64,000 bases of DNA from Sialis fuliginosa (lineage: Eukaryota; Arthropoda; Insecta; Megaloptera; Sialidae): assembly GCA_961205875.1 (NCBI GenBank), contig OY540821.1, forward strand, positions 16,430,001 to 16,494,000, read 5' to 3'. The notes below the pieces were generated by a model. The model ran no database searches. It was given only the letters and a program-made list of their open reading frames with translations, and was not told where the DNA came from. A program made the translations under genes and the position numbers. Positions 23,258 through 36,800 of the stretch are shown in pieces; position 1 is the stretch's first letter, and every line of letters begins with the position of its first letter.

Positions 23258-24071
23258 TTTCATTAAAGAAAATTTCAACAATCATGTTTTTAAAAAAGAG
23301 TTAAAAGTTACACGTTTCGAATGATGTTTATTATAAAATAAATATTAAAGTATATATCAACTGTAATGTATAATTAATACATTATTATGAAATAAAAATT
23401 ATAAAATAAAAATATGTTTTTAAAAATATGATTAAATGAAATCATGTTTTACATTTCACATTGTTTCATGTAGGTATAATAAATATATTTTTACTTTTTG
23501 TAGTTTTAATTTATTTCTACGCACAAATTTAACTAGGTTTTTCATTCATTCATATTTATTTTAATTAATCCATATTATGCAAATTTTGTAGCACGTTTTT
23601 CTCTAAACGGTTCGTTGTACATGAAAAATACATTCTACCTTTTTTGTCAGGAATTAAATTATCTTTCATTTTGATAATAACTTCCATTGGCCTCCGAGCC
23701 ATAGGAAAGGAGATATTTTGAAAAAACTATTTTTTGGAACAGAAATCCTAAAATGCCTATTATATATATTTATGTTGTCTATGTTATCAATCCAGTTCTC
23801 AGCGAGATCAGTGACTTGACCACATTTCACACTGAACTGTCACTTGCTTCACATTTTTCTCACGAGTGTCGCCAGCATCACCGACAATGCGAGTAATGGC
23901 GAAAAACACAGAGAATAATACATAGTTTGTATTTTTAATATATTGTGTAATCTGTAGCACATATTACAGAGTTAGTAGTGTTAGTATATCCCGGCTTATT
24001 GTTAGTAACACAATATATAAATACTAAAAAGTTAGTTTGTATTTGTATAGTAAGATTTAAAAAAGCATCAC
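23258..24071. other. Intergenic, no feature beyond simple sequence
   Basis: AT-rich sequence with AATAAA signals near 23336 and 23390 that could end the Kazal transcript. Around 23800-23920 is a block of higher GC that may be the promoter or 5' leader of the zinc-finger gene. No coding frame was recognised. Confidence 0.4.
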
Positions 24072-25148
24072 ATGAAAATGTTTCCTGTAAAACAAGAAGT
24101 AATTAATATTAAAGAAGAAATGCAAGAGACTGATTGCTCTCAAGATGTTAAAACCTATGATGTATCTTCAATATACATCAAACAAGAATATTATTATGAG
24201 GTATGACTACTGGTTACGAGTATTTCTTTATAATTTCTTCACCATTTCTTCAATTATTTCTTGTTGTTTGTCAGTATCATATATATTTTAATGTATAAAG
24301 ATGTAATATAACTTTAATCGGTTAGCATGCGTCTGATAGATTTCAACGTACCAAATGTAAGTAAAAGCACTATCGTTTTTCAGGAAAACTTAGCAGATAA
24401 AGAAGAAAATCTATCTGAAACTGTAAATGACCCATTAAAAAATGAACCCCCTAAAGAAGAACCAAATTACAATGATATAAAAACAAACGACGAATTTAGA
24501 ACAGACAATCAGTGCGAGGAAATAGAAATGAATAATGATGAAAGTAGTGTTGACTTGGGAAAATATAAATGCGACCAATGCAACTTTATCTGTAAATATG
24601 AAAGTAGAATGACAACGCATAAATTGATACATTCTAATGAACGACCAAATAAATGCGATCAGTGTGAATATAGCAGTATATGGAAAAGTGAATTAATAAG
24701 ACATAAATTAACACATGGTAACGAACGACCTTTGAAATGCGACCAGTGTGAATACAGTAGCGTACGGAAATGTAACTTGATAAGACATAAATTAACACAC
24801 AGTAATGAACGGTTAAATAAATGTGATCAGTGTGAATACAGCTCTATATTGAAATATAACTTGATACGACATAAGTTAACGCACAGTAATGAACGATCGA
24901 ATAAATGCGATGAGTGTGAATACAGTTGTACATTGAAAAGTGCATTGATAAGACATAAATTAACACATACTAATGAGCGGCCATTTAAATGTGACCAGTG
25001 TGAACATAGCAGTAAGAATATGAGTTATTTGACAAAACATAAATTAACACATTCTATTGAACGGCCATTTAAATGCAATGAGTGTGAATATAGCAGTGCA
25101 CAGAAACGTAACTTGACATCACATAAATTAATACATAGGTACAAATGA
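24072..25148 (+). CDS. C2H2 zinc-finger protein with seven fingers
   Basis: Two exons, 24072-24200 (43 codons) and 24384-25148, with a phase-0 GT-AG intron, give 297 aa. Seven C-x2-C-x12-H-x3-H fingers run from about residue 125 to the end, joined by HSNERPNK/HGNERPLK linkers (variants of the TGEKP linker), as in DNA-binding finger arrays. The fingers are strikingly alike (CDQCEYSS...LIRHKLTH), suggesting recent tandem expansion. The N-terminus is acidic with VKQE, IKEE and IKQE, fitting SUMO-attachment consensus sites. Likely a nuclear sequence-specific DNA-binding protein of an insect-expanded family; target unknown. A second in-frame ATG at 24078 could also start it. The N-terminal exon resembles that of the short gene at 4238. 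Confidence 0.85.
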
Positions 25149-25517
25149 ATTATATGTCAAAAAATAAAACATTAACAACTAATAAAGTATTGTATTATTA
25201 TGTATATTTAAATTATGTAAAAATAAAAAATTAGTATATGTTTTAGTATAGAAATATATAAGGCACTGGCACCAGTCTTGGATATGACCCCAGTAGTGGC
25301 TATTCTTTAATTAAATGTACTGAATTAGAAATATTTGTTGATATTTGATTGCTACCATTTCTGAATATTAATCTATATACCTACATTTAACTGTCTTACA
25401 GCGTGATTTGATAACAATCGGCCAATAGGTGTCAAAATGGTGGACATTTAAAACATTATTAGTATATTTATTAATTATTATATTATCATAGCTTATATTG
25501 TTTCAATTATAAATTTT

Positions 25518-25767
25518 CAGAGTGTCCACTTTCTGGAAAGTCAGGGAATTTATCAATTTTTTTTGGAAAATCAGGGAAATTATTATAAATTCTGGGAAGT
25601 CAGTGAAGAAAAAAAAGTGTATAAATTTAAGTTGATGAACAAAAAAAAAGTCGCAAATTTTTTTGCACATTCTAGGAGCCTCTCGATCATTTCTTGCCCC
25701 CGAGTTGTCAGGGAATTTTGAATCTGTGGTCAGGGAATTTTATTTTCAAAAAACAGTGGACACCCTG
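25518..25767. mobile_element. hAT-like MITE
   Basis: The left end CAGAGTGTCCACTTTCTGGA and the inverse of the right end CAGGGTGTCCACTGTTT match. The internal phrase GTCAGGGAATTT occurs near both ends. 250 bp. I saw no convincing 8-bp duplication. Confidence 0.65.
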
Positions 25768-27342
25768 ATTTTATTAAAGTAACTTCCTTGTAATCATTTT
25801 GAAATAATCAATCATTACTACTTTGTCTACATACCTTTGTCATATATAATGAATGTCTGGAGACAGAACATTAAATATAAACAAAGAGAACAGGATGAAT
25901 GGACGAGACACTCATTTTCTCAACAATAGCAATATAGAATTCCAAATCATCTGAGTGAAACTGTATTTTGGGGAGAATCATATTCGATATGTTTAAAATA
26001 ATAATAAATAAATAAAATTCTTAAAATAGATTATAAACACCAATATTATATACTCAAAGTCCAGTAGTTTCGCCTTATAATTTAACTAACGAGAATTACA
26101 AGAGTGGGGGGGGGTTAACTTCCACAACCCCCCTTGACGAAGGTCCGGAAATACACAATTTATTTTTTCAAATTATTTGACTACCTACATATCAAATTAT
26201 TTTAAATTTATAAAAAAATGTTTGAAAGCACTGGTTTTATATATTACACGAGAAGAGGAGCCAATCTGATTACTTCTGCAGACTGTTGAATGTAATCGAT
26301 ACGGCCACATATGAGTAGGGAAAGAGTAATGCAAATAATATATTTACCAGTAATACTAACTATACCTTTTGATTTATAAATTATACTAAATGAACACACA
26401 TTACCTAAGAATAATCCCCCCCCCCCCAGAAAGGTTCATAAGATTTTAGTGATCCCCCTCCTTTCCTTACGTAAGGTTTCCTATTTATCATTTAAAGATA
26501 TATCAAAAGCGACTTGAAATTTAAAAAATGTTTCAAATAAATGCTGTAGGATTTAGTATTGCCTATTTAGAAATATTTTTTTAATTTTCATAAATCTCGT
26601 AGTTTTTGAGATATGAGACTAACGTATGTTTTCTTAAATAGAAGCAATATGAAATTTTTACTATGTAATATCTATATTCTATATAATATACACAATAGTA
26701 TAAAACAGTCTCTTGCCGCGTCTATCTGTCTGTGCACTATTTTCTCAGTAACTATACTTAATGAATTTTATTCTGCTTTTCAAAAATGGATGGAGAGTTT
26801 CACTAGGAAGATTTAGGTGTATAATTTGTGGATAAATATTACAGATTAAATTTAAATCCCCGGGTCCAATGGCTAGTAAAGAAAACAATGTTCTAAAACC
26901 AACTCTAGTCTAGTCAAAATGCTCTAAAAAACAAATATATATAAATCTATATTAACATATAATTAACCTGATTTTCTATTTTAAAATGACCACTGTGCTA
27001 TTTAAAATCTGTTTTATTTTCGATACGTTCTTCGACAGGTGTATAATACTTTATAGTTTCATTCAGTTATGCGTGTGACAAGGACTCAGGGGAAAGACAG
27101 ACAGACAGATAGATAAACACACACCTGAAACGGGAAATCAAGTGAAAATTTTGAAATCGAAAAATATTTTTAAACGATCACAAAGCTTCTTGTATCTTCG
27201 ATATGGCGAAGAAGCAAAAATGCATTTTTAAATGAAGGATTTATATGGAAGTATTCACACTACTAAAGCGTACCAACACGTATTTGTATTGTCTAGGAAT
27301 GTACGTACATTAAGTACGAATACAACTAAATTTTAAGAGTCA

Positions 27343-27886
27343 CTGAGTACGTTTACACAGTGCTTTTATTCCGGTTTAACTATAACCGATGTAATAAAAC
27401 CGTTTCAAGTGGTGGTGTTTACACATACGAGAATAAGTGACGTCAGCTGGAATTATAATTCCGATTTGAAATACGCTATAAGTTCGATGGCGTACCTACA
27501 AGAAATCTCAAAAATATTTCGTCTCTTTTATGTCCCACAAATCACGTTTCTTCTATTTTCCATCTCTTCGTCTCAGGTGTTTTAACCATATTTTAACTAA
27601 CGACGCTTTTTCAAATGTTAATGCGAAGTGCATTACGATAAAATCCCTATACTCCGTAGATACTTATATTTTTTGAGATTGGCTAAATAGGTATAACTAT
27701 GTCCGCATTTTTATTCCTGCTCTATTCCGGTTTCCGTATGCTATTCCCGTAGACCAAGAGGAATAGCATAACTAAACCCGATTAGTTATGTCGGGTGTAA
27801 AGTGCCGTTTACACGGACTTTTACACCCGGTTTTATTACATCGGTTATAGTTAAACCGGAATAAAAGCGCTGTGTAAACATACTCA
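27343..27886. mobile_element. Non-autonomous DNA element with about 55-bp inverted ends
   Basis: TGAGTACGTTTACACAGTGC and its inverse (GCGCTGTGTAAACATACTCA) bound the element. The arms continue through TTATTCCGGTTTAACTATAA and ATCGGT with few differences. TTAAGAGTCACTG occurs directly repeated just outside or at the edges (27331 and 27901). Confidence 0.7.
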
Positions 27887-29849
27887 ATGATAAATAATTT
27901 CTTAAGAGTCACTGGTATAAAGTACTATAAGGAGTATAAAACCTAACTCCGAATTCAATTGTACGCCATACAAGGGGGTCTCTACATAAGGGGGAAGTGA
28001 TCACACATGCGCAGTACAGCCCATACTGCATGTGCGGATTTTACACATTCATATTATAACACATGTTCTCGGCCACGAGGTGACAGTTCGAAGCAGGCAT
28101 TCCTAAGAGTAACTGTGGTAGTTTATATTTGAGTTGTTTTTTGATAAAATATAACCGTACCTTTGCATTGTTTTGTGCCTTAAAATGTGACAAGTTGATT
28201 GTAACCTAGAATGATGCAATAGTTGAACTTTTTACCGGTAAATTTTATGGTGCGGTTTTTTAAAAAGTTTTTTCGGTTGGTGATTTTTAACTCATAAATT
28301 TATGGTAAGTAAAAAAAATTTTTTTAACACAAAAATATTGAAAGATGGGACAGAAAATAGAAAAGTAAATTGGATCTCTTTAGGAAAAAAAATATCTTAA
28401 AGTTGGTTGTATATAATATATGTACCTATGTATAGTATAGTAATTTATTTACGCGGTGAATTGGTTCCATGAAAATAAAGCGTAAATGTAGACCGCATAA
28501 GCTTAGAAAATGTTGTTTTTATTAACGAGGGGGGTACATTTTAAGGTTAATATGTAAATTTAAAAAATTGTAGTTACGTATTTTTTGGCTGCGCTCATTT
28601 ATACAGTGATTATTTTTCCAAAACCAAAATATAGGTAATACCTCAAAAATTTAAATTAAATAAATCCTGTGACAACAAAAATATTTTTTTGCCATTTCAG
28701 CCGATTTTATTAATGAAGACAACGTTATTTTATTTACCGTTTTTATTTAATTTAACTTTTATTAATATACTGTAATAAACATCTACATTTTATTATCAAG
28801 GAAATTATTTACATAAATTAAAATGCAACGAGTGTATGCAAATACATAGGTAGATATTCAAGTTACTAATATAACGTGTTCTTTTTTAATAAAAAAAAAA
28901 CATCTGCCAACTGAATACACAGTGCTTCCTTACACTAAATTCACCAGAAGTACCTAATCACATATTACGTGGTTCTTGAGATAGCATTTAGTTTGAAAAA
29001 CAATCGCAAAGCTTCTCGTATTTTCGATTTGACGGGGGAGCAAAATGTAACTAGATACATAAACTCTATAACTGCAATCCCGATCAAAATTTTCAATCCC
29101 GGGATTTCGAGATTGAACAATTTCCCAATCCCGGGATCTCGGGATTAGAATTTATTTTTGTAAAAAAATTATTTAACTTGTAAACTAATTTTAATTAATT
29201 AATAATATTTTTAAATATCCATACAGTGAACTTTCGTGGAAAAATAATAAATTGATTTTATAAATACAATTTAAATGTAGAAGCAGGGCCGTAATTAGAG
29301 GTTCGGGGGCCCTGGAGCAACAAGCGTCCGATGCCCTCCCCCAAGTATATGCAAAATAAAAAAATTGAAGACTCTTTTTTTTCGTTGAATTTTTCACTTA
29401 TTATTAATTTTAATTTTAATGACTTTTTTTTCCCCAAGTTCAATCAATCAATGATTTTTGTGGAACCTTAATTCTTTGTTGAACAATTGCCGCAAAAAGT
29501 GTTTCCACACGGAAAATTCTTGTGCACTATTTAATTTTACATATTTTTTATGATCAAATTAGGTTTGGCCATAATAATTATCGAGTAATAATTAAAAAAA
29601 AAAAAAAAAAACTATCTAATTAATAAACTATTAATAATTAAAAAAAAAAAAAAAAAAACTATCTAAATATGTATGATACGTTAATGTATTTATTACGATA
29701 TTACGACCATATATTATAAATGGTGTCAGATACTACATATATACTATATTAGATATCACTGTGGTGTTGCTATAGTTCTATGTCGATAGCTTTATATACC
29801 TACTTCAGTCGTAAATGGTAAATATATACCTACATTATATCAATCCTTC

Positions 29850-30590
29850 AAAGGACCCCGCAGTTTTTGATAGGAAAATGGCTTTCAGTCAATTTCTTTG
29901 AAACCAACTGGAAAATATTCTCTAAATCATCCCGATTAAAAGTCTCAATGGTCGCAACCGCCTAAGTTCCCCAGGTCCCGCGCAAAGAGCTGTTTTGTAC
30001 CTAATAATGCAATAAAAAATCGATATAGTACAGGACATTTTGAACAAAGAAATTAATTTTTATGTATCGTTTTGTTATTTAATTTCTAGATTTTTATGTT
30101 GTTAAAGTTTGCAAGTTCTAGCAAATTATTTTATGGATTATAATAAAGTTTTTATAAAACATGTTAATATGTAGTGCCGTCAGCGCCAGCTACTAGCGAT
30201 AGTATTAAAAATAATAAATTGTAAAATAAAAACAATAGAAAATTAGTTGTCGTAAAAATAAAACTTTGATTTGTAACACACTTATGGGACACCTTATATA
30301 AATGTAACTATTTTAAAAATATGCTGCTTGTCTAGTCTGACAACTTTTGTATTTAAGGTTTTCTTCTATTTGTTATAATAAATTAAATATTGAACTTGGG
30401 AAATCCTGTACTATGTCGATTTTTGTATTGCAGTATTAGGTACAAAACAGCTTTTTGTGCCAGACCTAGGGAACTTAGGCGGTTGCGACCATTGAGACTT
30501 TTAATTGGGATGATTTAGAGAATATTTTCCAGTTGGTTTCAAAGAAATTGACTGAAAGCCATTTCCCTATCAAAAACTGCGGGGTCCTTT
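29850..30590. mobile_element. Inverted-repeat element with about 187-bp arms
   Basis: AAAGGACCCCGCAGTTTTTG at the left and its inverse at the right end bound arms of about 187 bp (29850-30037 and 30404-30590) that are about 90% alike. They enclose about 365 bp of AT-rich sequence. The right end is about 240 bp upstream of the SLC7 start codon, so it could fall in the promoter or 5' leader. Confidence 0.75.
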
Positions 30591-30832
30591 GTTAAAATGC
30601 GTTTTTTACACGTTCTCGGCAAAGACAATGCAGCCAGTACACCCTTGTTAGTGTAAAGTTTCTTAAGTAATATTCAATAAAAATATTAAACATCATAAGC
30701 TGTCTTTTGTTTATACAATAACTGAAAACATAATTTATTTGCAATAAAAAAAAATTGTAATGTATATCTATTTTGTTTATAAATTTACAGATGGTTTCCT
30801 TCAAGCAGTGATTTCTTTAAATCTTCATCACA

Positions 30833-33800
30833 ATGGGTGAAGGTTCAGTTAAACCTGAAATGGCTACTCCTGTACCTCAACAGGAGCTTAAAGATGTGAC
30901 GGAGATGGGTGACTTGAAACACTCTGAAGATGAGGCTCAGACCACAAGCCCCCCCGATGGGAAGATTGTCCTTAAACGCAAGATCACATTAGTGAATGGG
31001 GTTGCCTTGATCGTGGGGACCATCATTGGGAGTGGGATCTTTATAGCCCCCACTGGGGTATTTGTTACGACTAAATCTATTGGTTAGTACAAGAATATAA
31101 AAATTAGTATGAAATTCGAAATTTATGAAAAAAAAAATCTGCACAATGCTTTCTCGTGCTAAATTCACCAAAGGTAGTTAATTATTGAACAATTTAAATA
31201 AAAACCGATAAAGTATTGGTTAACCATTTCATTTTTATACAATTTTATTTAAAAAATATTGGTTCGAAATTTTTTGAAGATTTAAAAAAACAAAACACGA
31301 TTTTTTAAAGCAAATTAAGAGAAATTTTTGTAAGAGAATATTTGACAACAAACGTTGTAGACCTATATTATAGGAAATTGGATCCTCTACAAAAAAGATT
31401 CTATTCAATCTTGAGATATCTTAAAAAAATAAATATTTTGGGATGTCACTCTTTCCCCTTACACCATCCAACCAATCGGTTGTTATGCGTGTGATAAGGA
31501 TTCAGAGGACAGACAAACAGACACGGTACGAAAAATATTAGTCTTTACCTGAAACGGAAAGATCAATTTTTTTAAATCGGTTTTATTTTTTTCTTAAAAA
31601 GTTTTTTTATTTTTCCCTTTTGAATGATCTATCTTTGAAGTCCATTCTGATAAAATTTATATGGGACCAAAAAAAATTGTCGAATTGTTAAAAATGCTTT
31701 TAACTTTAATTTTAAACATGCTATGTCTAGGCGCATCTTTACTAATTTGGGCCTTATCCGGAGTATTCTCAATGCTAGGGGCTCTCTGCTACGCGGAGCT
31801 GGGTACTTCTATAACCCGCTCCGGGGGGGACTACGCATACATTTACGCCGCGTTCGGTCCCCTGCCCGGATTCCTCCGGATGTGGATAGCTATTCTGATT
31901 ATTCGACCAACAACGCAGGCTATTGTAGCTTTAACTTTCGCCCAATACACGGCTAAACCGTTCTTCCCGGATTGCGACACCCCGGAGTATGCAGTTAGAC
32001 TTCTGGCTGCTGTTTGTTTATGTAAGTATACCTACTGAAAAAAAATTATTTGTCCAGACAGTAGCGTAACCAAAAATATATAAAAAAAACATTTTTTATC
32101 TCTCATCAATTTTGCAAACTTTCAAATTTTTCAATTTTCACAAAATAAAACAAATGGGGGGTTATTTGCATACGAAAGTGTTCGTCCCTACATGTTTTTA
32201 CACAATTCCTATATTACTCCCCCCCCCCTGGTTACGCCACTGAGCCCAGAAGACCCCAAAGTATTTTTACTGTAAAACAATTTAATTAAATAGATAGATG
32301 AAAACATTATTATAGAACAGTGGCGAGGCGTGAAATTTTTAATAAGGGAAGCATATTTTGTCAATCCTCTCCCTCCTATTAACAAAAAAACTAGTTATTA
32401 AACACCTTTTACTTTAAAAAAAATCCTTATATATTTATATAGTAACTAAATGATTCTACGTCTTATTTTCTTGTATTTTAGTCGATATTTGTATGACGAG
32501 TTGAAGTTCACTGCAGGAAATTTCACTAAAAAATTTCGGATTTTTGATTTCGTTTATTGTATAGAAAATGGCGTGAAAAGTTGAATGCTTCAAACCGCAG
32601 GTCTGTATCTCAAACCGTTCACGAGATATAGCCTCTCGAAGTTTTAGTTTTTTCAAATTTTTGGAGAAAAAAGGCCATAACTTTTGAACGCGTGGTCGGA
32701 ATTAATTTTAGTTGACGGATTTGAAATCAGCGTGTCAAAATCTATATAATGACATGTATTATACTTTAAAATCCGACAAAAAAAATTTCATCAAAAATCG
32801 ACATTTTTTTAAGGTATACCCCTTTGAATTTTTTCGATTTTTCGCGAAATTTTTTTTCTCGAGTTTTAAGGTATTATACATTCCATTATATAGATTTTGA
32901 CACGCTGATTCCAAATCCGTCAACTAAAATCAATTCCGACCACACGTTCAAAAGTTATGGCCTTTTTTCTCCAAAAATTTGAAAAAACTAAAACTTTGAG
33001 AGGCTATATCTCGAGAACGGTTTGAGATACAGACCTGCGGTTTGAAGCATTCAATTTTTCACGCCATTTTCTATACAATAAACATACTTTTAACGAAATC
33101 AAAAATTCGAAATTTTTTAGTGAAATTTCCTGCAGTGAACTTCAACTCGTCATACAAATATCGACTAAAATTTAAGAAAATAAGATGTAGAGGTATTATA
33201 GTTTTATAATTGAGCGTGTAAACTAATATTAAATGCTATTTTTGATTAAAATATTTGAGTTGCGCATAAAGAACAATATTCTAATAATATATTTAAATTA
33301 TTTATCAACTGAAAATACAGATTTGTATTAAATTATCCACAAAGTAAGGGAAGCACTGCTTCCCCTGCTTCGCTACTATTATCGACGTATAGTATATTAA
33401 CATTTGCTATGAGGTTTGATAAGATTCCAGTGTTTTTATCAAGCACAAATCAGTTAATAAATAAATAAGTCCTTGAACATGAACTTATTATTGAAATTTG
33501 TTTCGATAAAAATCAAAATAATAAAGGTATATTACAACTTCTTATGTAACATTTGTTTTGATTGTTCTTGGCCTTAAATAATGATATATATTGACAACTT
33601 CAATCATTTGGTTCATTAATGTAGACTATTTGTGTGTGTCTTTATTCAAATAAATAAATATTAAAAAATAAACTGATTTTAATTGAAAGCTATATAAGTT
33701 TTTATTAAGCTATATACATTTTTGTTTCAGTAATTTTATATCATAATAATATCAAATTATAAATAGATATCTCATATTCAGTTTAACATAGGGTTTATTA

Positions 33801-36800
33801 TGTAACTGAGGATTTCAATAGAGCTTTATAGATAAAATCGCTTTAGTAATTCTACCATTTAACTTTGATGTTCTCTATCTTTTACCTAAATACAGTGTAT
33901 TCCAAGTTGATTAAGAAATAGGAAATTTAACATGGGGGCAATTAGAATTGTTGTAGTAGCCTTTGGTCAAATTTAACGAAGTGTGATTGGTGCATTTTGA
34001 AATGCCGCCTCGAAACTAACTGATAAATTTTAAATTAATCAACAGTATTTTGTTCTCAACTTTACTTTCTTTAATTTAAGCATCCTAGATAAAATTATAA
34101 TAATATTTTTTGACAGATACAAATTTGAAAACAATTTTATTAAATTTTGTGGCGGCATTTCAAAATGCACCAATCACACTTCGTTAAATCAACTTGGAAT
34201 ACACTGTATAATATACTCTATATAAGTTAAGATTACTCTGTTAGATTTTTATATAATAAAATGAGGGGGGGGGGCTGACAGGGTTCAAGCCCAAGCCTAG
34301 GGGCGGAGGGTTATTCAGCTTTCTATTAATCCTTGAATTAATTATGAATATTTTTTTTAGATTTCTAATATTTTTTTAGTCTATTATTATGATAGTTATT
34401 TCATATCGGTTTTTGATTTTGTTACAGGTTTACTGACGGCCGTCAATTGTTTAAGTGTCCGTTGGGCCATGAGGATTCAAAGCGTTTTCACTGCGGCTAA
34501 GCTGATAGCATTGATACTCATTATCATAGCAGGCGTGGTGCATGTATCTACTACAGGTAAGATATTTTAATTTATTATTAAAATATTTCTAGTTGAAAAA
34601 ACTCAATTTAATAATTCGTACTGCCCCCCCCCCCTCCCTAGAAAAAATTGGTTCCAGCGCCACTGCCTTTACTTCAGAAACATCAAACATTCCTTTTAAG
34701 AATAATTGTTCACCTTCAAAGAATATTTTTAAATAACTGTATATAGCGGTCAGTTTTTTTTAGCGACGACCCCTTCCCCTCACTAATAATAATAAACGAG
34801 AAATATATTCACACTTATAATATAAATATAATTGTAGGTAGATAACTTATTATTTTAAAACGTATTAAATAAATGGCAGATTTATTTATATTATTACAGA
34901 ATATACGAAAGACGTAGGTAATTCTCTCTCTCTCTCGCACTTTTCCAGACCGGAAGTTCATTAGAGCCAGATTGTTGACACTTGTTTGATCGTGACATAA
35001 AATCAGTGGGCTATTCACTTTCTAATGAATTTACAACTTCAATACCGTATATTGCAATAACATAAGTTTGGTAAAAATAAATTGTAAAAAAGAAGAATTA
35101 TTAGAATTCTCTATTGCCAACCCCAAACAATCACTAATCTTTTTAAAAAATTATTTAATATAAAGTCGAGTCTTTTTTTATACGCTTTTTAAGTTTGCGG
35201 TGTAATATTTTTCCAAATTTAAGGTATTTAATTTTTTTTTTATTTAAAAAAATCGCAGAAATATGTCTGAAAATAATATTAACCCTTTGAGCCCTTAACT
35301 CCTGAGTAACAGGCCGGTATACCGGCCACTCGGATTCAAAGTTTCAAAGGGTTAAAAAAAATCGATCATGATAATTTTCATTTTTTATTTGTGAATATTT
35401 TTTTAGTTTTAAAAAAAATATTTTTATAAGAATACATATTTTTGTTTTAAGGATCCATGAATAAATAAGAAATATTTTTATTCGAAGTATTTTTAATTTT
35501 AACATCCGATGTATGTAATTTTTTTCGTAAAATTTTTAGACACCTGTTTTAATGTAATAGTACCTTTATATTTTTAAGATTAAAAAACTTCTTTAGTTGT
35601 TTTCATACAAATGCACTAAATATTTGTAGAATCCTTAAAAAATACTCGGAAATTGATATTTACAGGTGATTTCATTCAAAACTTAAGAAGTATTACTTAT
35701 TTGTTTTCAATGGAAATAAAATATCTCATTTCATCTGACAATGAAATGTATCCGATTTCAAACTATAGCATTATTATTTTCTCAGTCTTCTTTACTACTT
35801 ATCACTGTTTATAACGGCATATACGTAGAGAACATATACAGGATGTCCCATAAACATACCGATAAAGTTGAGAACATTAAAAACAATAGAGTAATCTGGA
35901 AATTTTTGATATACCTTTTTTATTACTTAATTGCAAAGATTTAGGCTAAAAAAATAATAAAAGCATTGAACATTTATTCAATATAAGACGTAAAAATCAA
36001 CTTGAATTATTTTAACAAGGTACGAAACAATATTTGTAACTAATTCGCACCGTTTCAAAAATAATTCGAAAAATTGGTATCAATAAATATCAATTTTCAA
36101 AAATAGGAGGTTTTTTCCCAGACAAAAAATAATCTTAAATATAAAATTTCACTCTTCTACGGACCGTTGGGGAGGGGGGGAATTAAAACTGTAGGTATTT
36201 TGTTGTTTATATAGATATGCGTGTGAAAACCAAAACCAGTAGTCATTAAAATGTTTGTACCTATCATGTTACGATAAATTATTTGCGGTTTTACAGAGAA
36301 ATTTCAAAAAGCTGTAATATAATATTTCGCGGTATGTATTAAGTGACTTATTCTTGGTATTCTCAAGTACTTGCTCATTAGCAAAAGGAAACTAAAATCT
36401 TTCTTCGAGATATTTCCAGTTATATTGACTATTTGGTACCCTGCAAAATAATTGTATGCAATTTTTTTATAAATCTAACCACTTCTTTGATAACTCATAT
36501 TTTGATCATTTGAGAAATACTTTAAAATAAATATTAATTTAATGATATTTGAAACTTTCAAACCACTTTTCAGCGAGGGATCACATTTTTGCAGTAATCA
36601 TATAGACATCGATAATAATAATTACCCTTAAAGTTAAAAAGAACTGTAATAAATTAAACATATATTGAATGATTTTTCGTATTTTAAATTTAAAACTAAA
36701 TGAATAATTTTTTTGGTTTCTGAATGGACACAAATTAACAATGTTTATTTGTTATTTTTTCCAGACGAAGTATCTAATTTCGAGAACATATTTGAGGGTG

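Larger units (their letters stand above)
25149..30832. other. Transposon-rich intergenic region before the SLC7 gene
   Basis: Holds MITEs at 25518-25767, 27343-27886 and 29850-30590, and one end of a hAT-like element from 29284. It also holds pieces of a dispersed repeat with GACAGACAGACAG and CACACCTGAAACGGGAA (27050-27235) that recurs at 31470-31650 and 48585-48660. A GC-richer block at 27990-28200 may contain a promoter. A CAG acceptor at 30788-30790 just before the SLC7 start suggests an upstream 5' non-coding exon. No coding gene was recognised. Confidence 0.5.
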
